Positions 17,699-26,274 of a DNA stretch of 64,000 nt are shown in pieces. A program made the translations under genes and the position numbers. The notes under the pieces were generated by a model that was not told the DNA's origin, did not search any database, and saw only the letters and a program-made list of their open reading frames with translations. The stretch covers positions 1-64,000 of the forward strand of contig JAYFQX010000010.1 of the NCBI GenBank assembly GCA_034926635.1, read 5' to 3'. This DNA is from Christensenella sp034926635 (GTDB lineage Bacteria > Bacillota > Clostridia > Christensenellales > Christensenellaceae). Position 1 is the first letter of the stretch, and each line of letters opens with the position of its first letter.

Positions 17699-18721
17699 TT
17701 GAAAAAATATATATTGACCGCACCGTATGCGATTGAAACGCAGCAAGCGCCCATACCGGAAATTACAGATGACCAGGTATTGCTCAAGATTAATTATTAT
17801 GGGATTTGTGGCTCGGATATCCAGATGTATCATGGATTGCATAAATATATGACGTATCCGGTTGTAATCGGACATGAGGTTTCGGCAAGCATTGAAAAAT
17901 TAGGCAAAAATGTAACGGAATATGGTGTCGGAGAACTTGTGACGGTGGAACCGCAGGTCTTCTGCGGGCAGTGTTGGCCGTGCAGAATGGGAAGGTTTAA
18001 TGTGTGCCAGCACCTGCGCGTAATGGGGGTACACCAGGATGGATTTGCGTGTGAATATTTTGCGATCGATCCTTCTTATCTGCATCGCTGCAAAGATTTG
18101 GATCCAAAATTGGCAGCTTTAATAGAGCCCCTTGCAGTAGGAATCGGCTCGGTAAAACGTGCCGGAGATTTAAGCGGGCAAAACGTTGTGGTTGTAGGCG
18201 CGGGGACAATTGGTAATTTAACTGCGCAAAGCGCGCAGGCGCTTGGCGCCGGACATGTTATGGTGACGGATATTAACCAGAGAAAGCTGGATTATGCAAG
18301 GCAGTGCGGCGTTGAATATTGTATCAACACAAAAGATATCTCGCTGAAAGAGGCTATTGAAAATACGTTTGGCGCACGCCGCGCAGATATCATTATAGAC
18401 TGTGCCGCTACGCGGGGGTCAATTGCGGCAATCTTGGAAGCTGCGCGCCCCAGCTCCAAAATTATTGTGACGGGGAACTTTAAAGCGCCGGTAGAAATAG
18501 AAATGCCGGTTTTGCAAAGACAGGAAATTAGCTTAATCGGGCACATGATGTATGTGCGTGAAGATTTTGAAGATGCCATCCGGTTTGCTGCTGGAGGTGA
18601 AGTCAAGCTCGATGGTTTTATTACAAAAACATATCCGGCGGATGAAGTCACGAAGGCCTTTCAATATATTGACGAGCATCCGGATGATATTATGAAGGTT
18701 GTTATTTCCCTGCGGGAATAG
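17699..18721 (+). CDS. Zinc-dependent medium-chain dehydrogenase (sorbitol/threonine dehydrogenase type)
   Basis: A 340-residue NAD(P)-dependent alcohol dehydrogenase. Catalytic zinc ligands lie in GICGSD and GHEV. The structural zinc lobe is CGQCWPCRMGRFNVC, and the Rossmann motif is GAGTIG. The best start is TTG 17699, preceded by CAGGAGGAAGTAAG; longer readings start within or before the attenuator hairpin and lack a ribosome-binding site. Relatives oxidise polyols or sugars such as sorbitol, xylitol, galactitol-phosphate or L-threonine. Position between an importer and transketolase suggests oxidation of a polyol to a ketose or similar. The exact substrate is unknown. Confidence 0.88.
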   Translation: MKKYILTAPYAIETQQAPIPEITDDQVLLKINYYGICGSDIQMYHGLHKYMTYPVVIGHEVSASIEKLGKNVTEYGVGELVTVEPQVFCGQCWPCRMGRFNVCQHLRVMGVHQDGFACEYFAIDPSYLHRCKDLDPKLAALIEPLAVGIGSVKRAGDLSGQNVVVVGAGTIGNLTAQSAQALGAGHVMVTDINQRKLDYARQCGVEYCINTKDISLKEAIENTFGARRADIIIDCAATRGSIAAILEAARPSSKIIVTGNFKAPVEIEMPVLQRQEISLIGHMMYVREDFEDAIRFAAGGEVKLDGFITKTYPADEVTKAFQYIDEHPDDIMKVVISLRE

Positions 18722-18747
18722 AACGATAAAAAGGAGGCAATACCGAT

Positions 18748-19578
18748 ATGATTTCTGACAAAGAACGTAATGAACTGGAAAAACTGTGCCACAAATTTCG
18801 GATAGACCTGATAGAAGTGTTGCATGAAAAACAAACCGGACATCCGGGAGGGTCGCTTTCCGTATGCGAAATACTGACCTCTCTTTATTTTCACGAAATT
18901 AATGTGTTTGCAAACGATCCTTCAAACCCTGCAAGGGATAGGGTGATCTTATCCAAGGGTCATGCCGCGCCCATGCTGTATCGGGTTTTGGCGGAAAAGG
19001 GATTTTTCCCGGTGGAGGAAATGCATACACTGCGCGATTTTGAAACGCGTCTGCAAGGACATCCGTGTGCAAAAGATACGCCGGGCGTAGAGCTTTCTAC
19101 CGGACCTTTGGGTCTGGGGCTTTCGGCGGCTGTTGGAATGGCGCTTTCACTGCGGCTCGATCAAACTGGTGCGCGTGTATACGCTGTTTTGGGAGACGGA
19201 GAGATCAATGAAGGAACCATTTGGGAAGCGTGTATGGCGGCAGTGAAATTTAAGGTAGATAATTTGACTGCAATTTTGGATTGGAACGGCGTGCAGCTTG
19301 ATGGAACATCGGAAGAAATTATGCCGATGGGAGACATCCGTGCGAAGTTCGAAGCGTTCGGCTGGCACTGCATTGAATGTGACGGACATGACGTTGGCGC
19401 ATTGATCGAAGCGTATGACGACGCGCGCGGGATCAAGGATGTACCTACAATAATTTTGGCGCATACGGTCAAGGGCAAGGGCGTTTCCTTTATGGAAGGA
19501 AAGAACGTCTGGCATGGAAAACCGATCGGGGATGCGGATTATGAAGTAGCGATGCGTGAACTGGGAGGTGCGAACTAA
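18748..19578 (+). CDS. Transketolase, N-terminal (TPP-binding) subunit
   Basis: A 276-residue protein equal to the first half of transketolase. It has the GHPGGSLS motif near residue 28, SKGHAAPMLYRVL, and the thiamine diphosphate/Mg motif GDGEINEGTIWEA near 150. With the next gene it would form a split transketolase moving two-carbon units between ketose and aldose phosphates. Split forms are common in clostridial sugar operons and may have altered substrate specificity. AAAAGGAGG precedes ATG 18748. Its stop overlaps the start of the partner by one base. Confidence 0.93.
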   Translation: MISDKERNELEKLCHKFRIDLIEVLHEKQTGHPGGSLSVCEILTSLYFHEINVFANDPSNPARDRVILSKGHAAPMLYRVLAEKGFFPVEEMHTLRDFETRLQGHPCAKDTPGVELSTGPLGLGLSAAVGMALSLRLDQTGARVYAVLGDGEINEGTIWEACMAAVKFKVDNLTAILDWNGVQLDGTSEEIMPMGDIRAKFEAFGWHCIECDGHDVGALIEAYDDARGIKDVPTIILAHTVKGKGVSFMEGKNVWHGKPIGDADYEVAMRELGGAN

Positions 19579-20519
19579 TGACAAAAGAAATTAGGGAAGT
19601 ATACGGCGAAGCGCTGGTAAAATATGGAAAAGACGATCCGCGAGTCGTTGTGCTGGATGCGGATGTTTCCGGTTCTACCAAATCGGCAATTTTTAAAGCA
19701 GCGTGCCCGGAACGGTTTTTCAACGTAGGGATCGCCGAGGCGAATATGACGGCGATGGCAGCAGGGTTTGCTGCGAGCGGAAAAATTCCGTTTGTCAATA
19801 CGTTTGCGGTGTTTTTGACGAGTATTGGTTTGATCGCCGCGAGAGCATTCGGTTCTTATTCGGGACTGCCGATCAAAATGATGGGCGCGTACGGCGGACT
19901 TTCGGATGCGTTTGACGGACCAAGTCATCACTCGTTGGAGGATGTGGCGATTATGCGTGCACTTCCGAATTTTAAAGTTTATGTCGCAGGAGATGCAGTG
20001 CAGACTGATTGGCTTGTAAAGCACGCGATCGATGATCCGTCCCCTATGTATATTCGGCTGTCGCGTAATGCGTTTACGGACGTATATGCGCCCAGTGAAA
20101 CTTTTGAGGATGGAAAGGCAAAGGTTGTCAGGGAAGGCTGGGATGCGGCGGTGATCGCATGCGGTGCCATGGTTGGAAATGCACTGGAAGCAGCGGAAAT
20201 CCTCGCAAAAGAAGGCATTGAACTTCGGGTAGTGGATATGTTTTGCATTAAGCCGATTGATGCCGAAACAATTTTGGACTGCGCACAGCATTGCGGTGCA
20301 ATTGTAACGGCGGAAGAACATAATATTATCGGAGGTCTTGGAAGCGCGGTTTCAGAGGTTTTATGCAAAGCTGATGCTGTTGTGCCTACGGATTTTGTAG
20401 GGTTGGGGGATCTTCATGCAGAATGTGGCCCCTATAATAGATTGATCCATAAATATGCTGTGGATGCGGATGCCATTGCTGAAAAAGTACGCGCAATCAT
20501 CTCCAAAAAAAAGGTATGA
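19578..20519 (+). CDS. Transketolase, C-terminal (pyrimidine-binding) subunit
   Basis: A 313-residue second half of transketolase, comprising the pyrimidine-binding domain and the C-terminal domain. Visible motifs are FFNVGIAEANMTAMAAG, with the catalytic Glu that activates thiamine, and GPSHHSLEDVAIMRALPN, then TAEEHNIIGGLGSAV in the last domain. ATG 19578 overlaps the stop of the N-terminal subunit gene (TAATG), a layout giving equimolar synthesis. It is the last gene of the operon and is followed by a terminator. A DXS-like role is less likely because that enzyme is a single longer chain. Confidence 0.93.
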   Translation: MTKEIREVYGEALVKYGKDDPRVVVLDADVSGSTKSAIFKAACPERFFNVGIAEANMTAMAAGFAASGKIPFVNTFAVFLTSIGLIAARAFGSYSGLPIKMMGAYGGLSDAFDGPSHHSLEDVAIMRALPNFKVYVAGDAVQTDWLVKHAIDDPSPMYIRLSRNAFTDVYAPSETFEDGKAKVVREGWDAAVIACGAMVGNALEAAEILAKEGIELRVVDMFCIKPIDAETILDCAQHCGAIVTAEEHNIIGGLGSAVSEVLCKADAVVPTDFVGLGDLHAECGPYNRLIHKYAVDADAIAEKVRAIISKKKV

Positions 20520-20556
20520 GTTTACCGGCATAGAAATAGAATCCTAAGAAACAGAA

Positions 20557-20582
20557 AAGGCGGAAGAAGTTCCGCCTTTTTT
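20557..20582 (+). terminator. Terminator of the first sugar operon
   Basis: AAGGCGGA-AGAAGT-TCCGCCTT followed by a T run ends the 13120-20519 operon. Confidence 0.92.
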
Positions 20583-20693
20583 GTTTGCCGACAATACTTA
20601 ATTTTCTAAAATTATTAACATGGCTTTCACTTGAAGTTCAGATAACGCAGCTATACTAATAACAACAGAAAGAAAGGGAAAAGAGGAAAAAAT

Positions 20694-21431
20694 ATGCAAA
20701 ATACATTCAAACGGCATGAATTGAAATACCTTATGACTGCAATGCAGCAAAAGGATTTGCTGGAAATTATGAAAAAGCATATGCATCCCGATGAATTCGG
20801 GAAAAGTACGATCTGCAGTATTTATTTTGATACCCCAAATCATGTGATCATCAGACGTTCCATGGAAAAACCGGAGTATAAAGAGAAATTGCGGCTGCGC
20901 AGCTATGGCGTGCCGTCTGCGGATGGAAACGTGTTTGCCGAATTGAAAAAGAAATATAAAGGCATTGTTTATAAAAGGCGGATCGCGCTGCGTGAAGAAG
21001 AGGCAATGGCATATTTGGAAGGGAAAAGCCATGCGCCGGTGTGCAGCCAGATTACAAAAGAAATTGATTATTTTTTAACCTGTTATCCGGGGATCGCGCC
21101 CGCGGTTTATATTGCCTATAACCGTACGGCGTATTATGGTAATGGTGATCCGAATTTTAGGGTTACGTTTGACAGAGATATTATTTGGCGGAATAAGAAC
21201 CTTCGGCTTTCGAGCGGTGTCTATGGCGAAAATTTGCTGGATGATGATGTGCGGCTGATGGAAGTAAAGATCGGTAAAGCGGTTCCGCTTTGGCTTGCGG
21301 AAGTATTGAGCAATATGGAAGTCTACAAAACATCTTTTTCAAAATACGGCAGGATTTATCAACAAATGAGACACAATAGTTATGCGGAGGCTACACCGGG
21401 GATTTATGATGCGGCAGGAGCCGTTTCATAA
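20694..21431 (+). CDS. VTC-domain polyphosphate polymerase
   Basis: A 245-residue protein made of a VTC domain, the tunnel-shaped catalytic fold of yeast Vtc4 and its bacterial homologues. Basic strand motifs are visible: FKRHELKYLM at the start, KEKLRLRSYG near residue 65, FAELKKKYKG, VYKRRI, and an acidic MEVKIG near the C-terminus. In Vtc4 this fold polymerises inorganic phosphate from ATP. No SPX domain is present, as usual in bacteria. AAGAGGA precedes ATG 20694. The next gene is 21 bp away, and VTC plus DUF4956 is a recurrent bacterial gene pair, often with CotH. The product here could be polyphosphate or a surface modification. Confidence 0.88.
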   Translation: MQNTFKRHELKYLMTAMQQKDLLEIMKKHMHPDEFGKSTICSIYFDTPNHVIIRRSMEKPEYKEKLRLRSYGVPSADGNVFAELKKKYKGIVYKRRIALREEEAMAYLEGKSHAPVCSQITKEIDYFLTCYPGIAPAVYIAYNRTAYYGNGDPNFRVTFDRDIIWRNKNLRLSSGVYGENLLDDDVRLMEVKIGKAVPLWLAEVLSNMEVYKTSFSKYGRIYQQMRHNSYAEATPGIYDAAGAVS

Positions 21432-21452
21432 AGAAAGTGAGAGGAAATAAGA

Positions 21453-22142
21453 ATGCTAGACACCATATTTACGGGCTTGTTTGAAGGAAAAACATCAATT
21501 AATGCTGTTGATTTTATGATATGCCTTGCAACAGCGATCGGTATTGGGCTTTTGATTGCATTGGTTTATTCTTTTCGGAATAAACCGTCTAAAGGTTTTT
21601 TGGTAACGCTTGCTATGTTGCCTGCGGTGGTTGCGGCAGTCATCATGATGGTCAACGGAAATATTGGCGCAGGTGTTGCGGTCGCGGGGGCGTTTAGCCT
21701 TGTGCGATTTCGTTCGGTGCCGGGGTCGGCGCGGGAAATATGTGCGATCTTTCTTGCGATGGCGGCAGGACTTACCATAGGGATGGGATTCCTCGCGTAC
21801 GGCTTGCTTTTTGTGTTGATCTTGGGGATTGCGGACATGGTGCTGAATGGAAGCCGTTTTGGGGAACGTAAGGATATCTGTGTGGATAAGGTGATGCGCA
21901 TTACGATCCCAGAAGACCTTGATTATGGCGACGTATTTGAGGATATATTTGAGCAATACACCAATCGGCATAAACTTGCGGTTGTGAAGACAACGGATTT
22001 AGGGAGTCTGTTTAAACTGACCTACCAGATAACACTGAAAGATCCAAAGAAGGAAAAGGAAATGATTGATAAATTGCGGTGCAGGAATGGAAATTTGGAG
22101 ATTACCTCTTCTATCCGTGATCATACGATAACGGAATTATAA
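21453..22142 (+). CDS. DUF4956 membrane protein
   Basis: A 229-residue protein with about four membrane segments in its first 130 residues and a soluble, ferredoxin-like C-terminal domain (about 145-229). The conserved stretch AGAFSLVRFRSVPGSARE near residues 77-92 is the family hallmark. DUF4956 proteins are nearly always next to VTC-domain genes; a role as membrane partner or exporter of the polymer is inferred from this linkage only. GAGAGG precedes ATG 21453. It lies between the polymerase and a secreted beta-helix lipoprotein gene, suggesting the three act together at the membrane. Confidence 0.88.
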   Translation: MLDTIFTGLFEGKTSINAVDFMICLATAIGIGLLIALVYSFRNKPSKGFLVTLAMLPAVVAAVIMMVNGNIGAGVAVAGAFSLVRFRSVPGSAREICAIFLAMAAGLTIGMGFLAYGLLFVLILGIADMVLNGSRFGERKDICVDKVMRITIPEDLDYGDVFEDIFEQYTNRHKLAVVKTTDLGSLFKLTYQITLKDPKKEKEMIDKLRCRNGNLEITSSIRDHTITEL

Positions 22143-22176
22143 GTGGGCTTAAATTGTCTGCAAAGAAAGGATGTTT

Positions 22177-24042
22177 ATGAAAAAAAGATTCATATATATG
22201 GTCTGTGCGTGTGCAGTAGGCACGGGACTGTTGCTGGGGGGCTGTGCAGCGACGGGTTCTACTTCGGAAACGCAACAAACGATACAGCAAAACGCCCAGG
22301 AGAGCGTGGAAAGCACACAGGAAGCAAACGAGGTTTCGGAAGGGATTGCACAAACAACGGGAATTGATGTTGTAAACCAGTTTACCGACAGGGACAGTGA
22401 CGCGAGTTATGACGCGCAGTCGGCAGTTAGCATTGCGCTTTCCGGTAATGGCGCGGCTGTCACGGGAGAAGGCGCGGTGGTTGACGGCAGTACGGTGACG
22501 ATTACAGCAGAGGGGACTTATGTTGTTTCGGGCACGCTTACAAACGGTCAAATTGTAATCGATTGCGCAAAGACTGATAAAGTTCAACTTGTACTGGACG
22601 GTGTGGATATTTCCTGCAGCGGAAATGCTGCGATTGTTGTGAACAGCGCGGACAAGGTGTTTTTGTCTCTTGCGGAAGGCAGCCAAAACACGGTGACGTC
22701 TACCGGTATATTCCCGGAAGATGATAACGTCGATGCATCGATCTTTTCGCGCGAAGATTTGACCATAAACGGAAACGGGACATTGACGGTAAGCTGTGAA
22801 AACGGGCATGGAATTGTTTCTAAGGATGATTTGGCAATAACTGGCGGGAATCTCGTGATCAATGCGGCGTCCCACGGGCTTTCCGGCAAAAACAGTATTC
22901 GAATCAAAGACGGTACGCTTGACATTACCTCGGGAAAAGACGGGATGCACAGCGAGAATGCTGACGATGCTTCGCTTGGATATATTTATATCGCGGGCGG
23001 AATACTTACTATCCGGTCAGAAATGGATGGAATTGATGCGATGAACGCTCTGCAAATCGACGGCGGTACGTTTACGCTTGCGACAGGAGGCGGCAGTGAA
23101 AACGCAAGTACCACTTCGAGCGGCGCAGCCAATGATAATTGGGGAAACTGGGGGAATCGGCAGCAAACGGCGCAAACAGAGACTTCGACCGAAATCACCT
23201 CGGCAAAAGGACTCAAAGCCGACGGAGACGTCGTGGTAAACGGAGGCAGCTTTATAATCGATTCTTCGGATGATTCTCTTCATTCCAATGCTAATGTGAT
23301 GATTGCTGGCGGAGAGTTTTCGATTTCGTCCGGTGATGACGGAATTCATGCGGATACACAGACGGCGATCAGCGCAGGCGTGATCAATATTGCGAAAAGT
23401 TATGAGGGCATAGAAGGGCAAAACATTGTGGTATCCGGTGGAAATATTGCGGTTGTGGCATCGGACGACGGGCTCAATGCTGCGGGCGGAAACGATTCCA
23501 GCGGACAGGATAGACCGGGAGCGGATAACTTTACTGCTTCGGCAGACTGTTATATTGAAATCAGCGGAGGAGAATTAACTGTCGATTCTTCCGGAGATGG
23601 AATTGATTCGAACGGTACGCTCACGATTACGGGGGGAACGATTATGGTGAGCGGTCCGACAAACGATGGGAACGGCACGCTGGACTATAATGGCAGCGCG
23701 ACGATCACGGGCGGAACTTTCCTTGGCGCGGGATCAAGCGGTATGGCACAGGGATTTTCGGGAACGCAGCCCTCCATCCTTTATACGCTGTCGTCATCGC
23801 AGAAGGCAGGCACGACAGTGACGCTGCTCGATTCGTCAGGAAATATGGTGACGTCATTCCAGACGAAGAAGCAATTTAACTGCGTCCAGATTAGTACGCC
23901 GGATTTGACTGAAAATGGTCAATATACGCTGAAGGTAGGGGAACAGCAATATTCAATAGAGCTGAACGGAACGACCTATTCTAATGGCGGAATGGGCAAC
24001 GGAGGCATGGGCGGAAAAAGTGGAAACCGTCCTGGAGCCTGA
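22177..24042 (+). CDS. Cthe_2159-like beta-helical carbohydrate-binding lipoprotein
   Basis: A 621-residue secreted lipoprotein (lipobox LLGGC, Cys about 23). After a Gln/Glu-rich tether, the body consists of many short Gly/Asp/Ser strands such as SSDDSLHSNA, SGDDGIHADT and SSGDGIDSNG, the repeating ladder of a right-handed parallel beta-helix. This matches the Cthe_2159 family (PF14262), whose founder binds polysaccharides such as polygalacturonate and cellulose. The C-terminus is Gly/Asn/Met-rich. ATG 22177 is preferred because GAAAGG sits 6 bp upstream; another ATG two codons earlier directly abuts that site. Third gene of the VTC unit; a terminator follows. Confidence 0.83.
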   Translation: MKKRFIYMVCACAVGTGLLLGGCAATGSTSETQQTIQQNAQESVESTQEANEVSEGIAQTTGIDVVNQFTDRDSDASYDAQSAVSIALSGNGAAVTGEGAVVDGSTVTITAEGTYVVSGTLTNGQIVIDCAKTDKVQLVLDGVDISCSGNAAIVVNSADKVFLSLAEGSQNTVTSTGIFPEDDNVDASIFSREDLTINGNGTLTVSCENGHGIVSKDDLAITGGNLVINAASHGLSGKNSIRIKDGTLDITSGKDGMHSENADDASLGYIYIAGGILTIRSEMDGIDAMNALQIDGGTFTLATGGGSENASTTSSGAANDNWGNWGNRQQTAQTETSTEITSAKGLKADGDVVVNGGSFIIDSSDDSLHSNANVMIAGGEFSISSGDDGIHADTQTAISAGVINIAKSYEGIEGQNIVVSGGNIAVVASDDGLNAAGGNDSSGQDRPGADNFTASADCYIEISGGELTVDSSGDGIDSNGTLTITGGTIMVSGPTNDGNGTLDYNGSATITGGTFLGAGSSGMAQGFSGTQPSILYTLSSSQKAGTTVTLLDSSGNMVTSFQTKKQFNCVQISTPDLTENGQYTLKVGEQQYSIELNGTTYSNGGMGNGGMGGKSGNRPGA

Positions 24043-24055
24043 GATGCCATGAGAA

Positions 24056-24095
24056 AAAAGAGGTTATCTTCGCTGCGGCGAGGATAACCTCTTTT
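24056..24095 (+). terminator. Terminator after the beta-helix lipoprotein gene
   Basis: AAAGAGGTTATC pairs with GATAACCTCTTT around a GC-rich loop and ends in T residues. The following 24096-24489 is gene-free and AT-rich. It holds a small hairpin AGAAGGA-AA-TCCTTCT near 24150 and an orphan GGAGGA with an ATG frame that stops after four codons, but nothing I can name. Confidence 0.88.
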
Positions 24096-24489
24096 GTTAT
24101 ACAGAGCTTGCGGGATAGTTCCGGTGTTGTAAAAAAGATTTAGAGAGGAGAAGGAAATCCTTCTTGGGGGACAACTAAGAGAAAATCAAATGGAGGATTT
24201 TAGCATGTCGAATCCATAAAAATTAGGACTGCTAGCTGTATTCGGTTACAAAAAAAACGATTAGCAGGCAGTTGTAGACAGATATGAGAGCAAGTCTCAA
24301 AAAGTTATAAATAGTGTAAATTTTTTTTATTCTGCATGTATCAAAGAGATATCTGTGCTATATTTTACATAGGCATATCAAGTAGATAATGTAGTGGTTT
24401 TCAGACGATGGGCAGCAGAATAAAAAACTTTGTAAGAGTACCGCTCATCCGGCATTTTTGGGTATAGCCGGTTTTATGGTGAGTGGAAT

Positions 24490-25083
24490 TTATTTTGTGA
24501 AGGAGAGCGTCGATTCTTCTTGTAAAAATGGTTTTACATATTTACATAAAACAGAATCCACAAAATCGTCGATAGGATCTTCGCAAGAGACAATATTGCG
24601 GTTATATAGAAAAATAAAGCCATTTAAAACAGAAAAGACAAGACGAAGCAAAATTGCCTGATTTTCTTCCGTAATTGCGGAAAAACCTATAAAAAGCGGG
24701 AAAATCATTAAAAGATTTTTCCAGAAAAGCGTCTCGTTTGGATATGTTTGCCTTGTCTCGGGGCTGAAATGTAAAAAGTAGTGATCATGTGGATTTTTTA
24801 TCATATAACGGATATACGATTTGCAAAATAAAGAAAAGGGATCCTGCGATGTATTTGCCAACAGGGTTTTATTTAAAAAATCAATGGCTTTTTTTTCGAT
24901 AAAAGGATATACAGCGTTTATCAGATCGGCTTTGCTATGGAAATAGCGGTAAATCGCTGTATGCGAAATATTGCATTTACCAGCAATTTGGCGCATGGAA
25001 AGGTTATCAATCCCGTTTTTCTTAATGTGTAAAGCGGTTTCTTTTATCAAACGTTTTTTTGTTAAAATCCCTTTTTTATCCAT
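24490..25083 (-). CDS. TetR/AcrR-family transcriptional regulator (second of a tandem pair)
   Basis: A 197-residue regulator with an N-terminal TetR helix-turn-helix (about residues 8-55). MRQIAGKCNISHTAIYRYFHSKADLI is shown in two parts as the recognition region: IAGKCNISHTAIYRYF, then the conserved HSKADL. The remaining alpha-helical domain would bind ligand and dimerise; its ligand is unknown. GGAGAA precedes its ATG. It begins 20 bp after the other TetR gene and is thus co-transcribed. The usual neighbour of a TetR repressor, an efflux pump or enzyme, is missing; downstream lies the gene-poor stretch. Confidence 0.85.
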   Translation of the reverse strand: MDKKGILTKKRLIKETALHIKKNGIDNLSMRQIAGKCNISHTAIYRYFHSKADLINAVYPFIEKKAIDFLNKTLLANTSQDPFSLFCKSYIRYMIKNPHDHYFLHFSPETRQTYPNETLFWKNLLMIFPLFIGFSAITEENQAILLRLVFSVLNGFIFLYNRNIVSCEDPIDDFVDSVLCKYVKPFLQEESTLSFTK

Positions 25084-25103
25084 TCGTTATTCTCCGGGAA
25101 ATA

Positions 25104-25727
25104 TTATAAAGCCATAAGTTGAAGGAGCAGCTTCAGTTGTTTTAGAAGTTCTGTGTTCCGCAGATTTTCAGTCTCTGACAGAATACCGTCGTGCATCAAA
25201 CAAAGGCTCCCATAATAAAAAGCATATAAGATGATCTGAATAATGTTGCCGGAAAGACAGCTGCTTTGCAAAGCGTAGTCTTCTTTAGGAAGTAATGCTA
25301 AAAGCGCGGGAACATTTGACGCTGTAATTGGTGCAGGGCTACCGGTGAAATCTGGCTGTGACTGCTGACGGTTATCATATGCCTGTGCAGCGAAAGCTGT
25401 TTCTGGCAGTCCTATGATAAAAGGATATTTTTGGGATATTGCTAAAAACATATATAATTGTGCGGGCAGTACATCGTCAGAAGTGTTTTTTGATCCGCTG
25501 GATTCCGCGAGATAAGTTCCGGTAAACTCTTCTATAATAGAATTGGTAAGAGCGTTGATATATTCCTTTTTATTTTTAAAATAGTTATAAGCTGCATGAG
25601 GACTTACTCCGCAAAGACCTGCAATTTTGCGCACACTGAGTTCTTTAATGGCGTGATCGCTTAAAAAACTGATTCCGGATTCGATTAATTTATCATATAA
25701 TGTTTTTTTTGAATGCATTATATTCAC
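25104..25727 (-). CDS. TetR/AcrR-family transcriptional regulator (first of a tandem pair)
   Basis: A 207-residue regulator with a TetR-type helix-turn-helix around residues 25-50 (VRKIAGLCGVSPHAAYNYF) and a mostly helical ligand domain. It differs from its neighbour over the C-terminal half, so the pair is not a recent duplication. A weak ribosome-binding site precedes the ATG. It is divergent from the HU gene, and the 208-bp region between could carry its operator; I could not pick out a clear palindrome there. Ligand and target are unknown. Confidence 0.85.
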   Translation of the reverse strand: MNIMHSKKTLYDKLIESGISFLSDHAIKELSVRKIAGLCGVSPHAAYNYFKNKKEYINALTNSIIEEFTGTYLAESSGSKNTSDDVLPAQLYMFLAISQKYPFIIGLPETAFAAQAYDNRQQSQPDFTGSPAPITASNVPALLALLPKEDYALQSSCLSGNIIQIILYAFYYGSLCLMHDGILSETENLRNTELLKQLKLLLQLMAL

Positions 25728-25935
25728 ACTCCGTAAAAATTGCCTATAGCTAGCCGTAGGAAGACAAAAGATATGGTTATTGATAAACTGGTTTCTTGAA
25801 AAATAATCCGGGCATATTGACTTTCAATAATAAGCTTATTAAAATACAAAGTAAAAAGTAACCACTGTATACAGATAATTATTGCCATAGAAGCTATGTG
25901 GCGTGAAAATGCGGTGCTGGAGAAGGGATATTAAA

Positions 25936-26223
25936 ATGAACAAGAGAGAGTTGATTGGGGAAGTATCGCGAAGAACCGGGGTTTTAAAAAAAGATGCCGA
26001 AGCCATCATAGAAACGGCTTTACAAAGTATTACGGACACGCTGGCAAAGGATGAGAAAGTACAACTTGCGGGATTTGGGACGTTTGAGGTTCGTACAAGG
26101 GTTGCGCGCAATTGCCGTAATCCGCGTACAAAAGAAATCATCCGCTTGGACAGCATGAAGCTTCCGGCGTTTAAAGCGGGAAAAATATTAAAGCAAGCTG
26201 TAGCGCAAAACAGCAAAGAATAA
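25936..26223 (+). CDS. hup: HU-family DNA-binding protein
   Basis: A 95-residue nucleoid protein that bends and wraps DNA. It has the HU signature in FGTFEVRTRVARNCRNPRT, the beta-arm region (residues about 47-65), and the N-terminal helix KRELIGEVSRRTGVLK. ATG 25936 is chosen because CTGGAGAAGGG sits 9 bp before it; an in-frame ATG 11 codons upstream has no such site and would add residues not seen in HU. Length 90-95 is normal. Transcribed alone, ending in a strong bidirectional terminator shared with the K+ channel genes. Confidence 0.93.
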   Translation: MNKRELIGEVSRRTGVLKKDAEAIIETALQSITDTLAKDEKVQLAGFGTFEVRTRVARNCRNPRTKEIIRLDSMKLPAFKAGKILKQAVAQNSKE

Positions 26224-26265
26224 AAAAGATATCCCCGCAAGGCTGTGCCGGGGATATCTTTTTTT
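26222..26265. terminator. Bidirectional terminator between hup and ktrA
   Basis: AAAAAAGATATCCCC pairs with GGGGATATCTTTTTT around a 13-nt loop. A run on one side and T run on the other let it serve both convergent genes. Confidence 0.93.
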
Positions 26266-26274
26266 ATGTGAAAT

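Noticed and set aside
24201..24262. Possible short gene starting at an ATG after GGAGGA
   Set aside because: The frame stops after four codons; continuing past the stop gives only about 14 more codons with no recognisable similarity.
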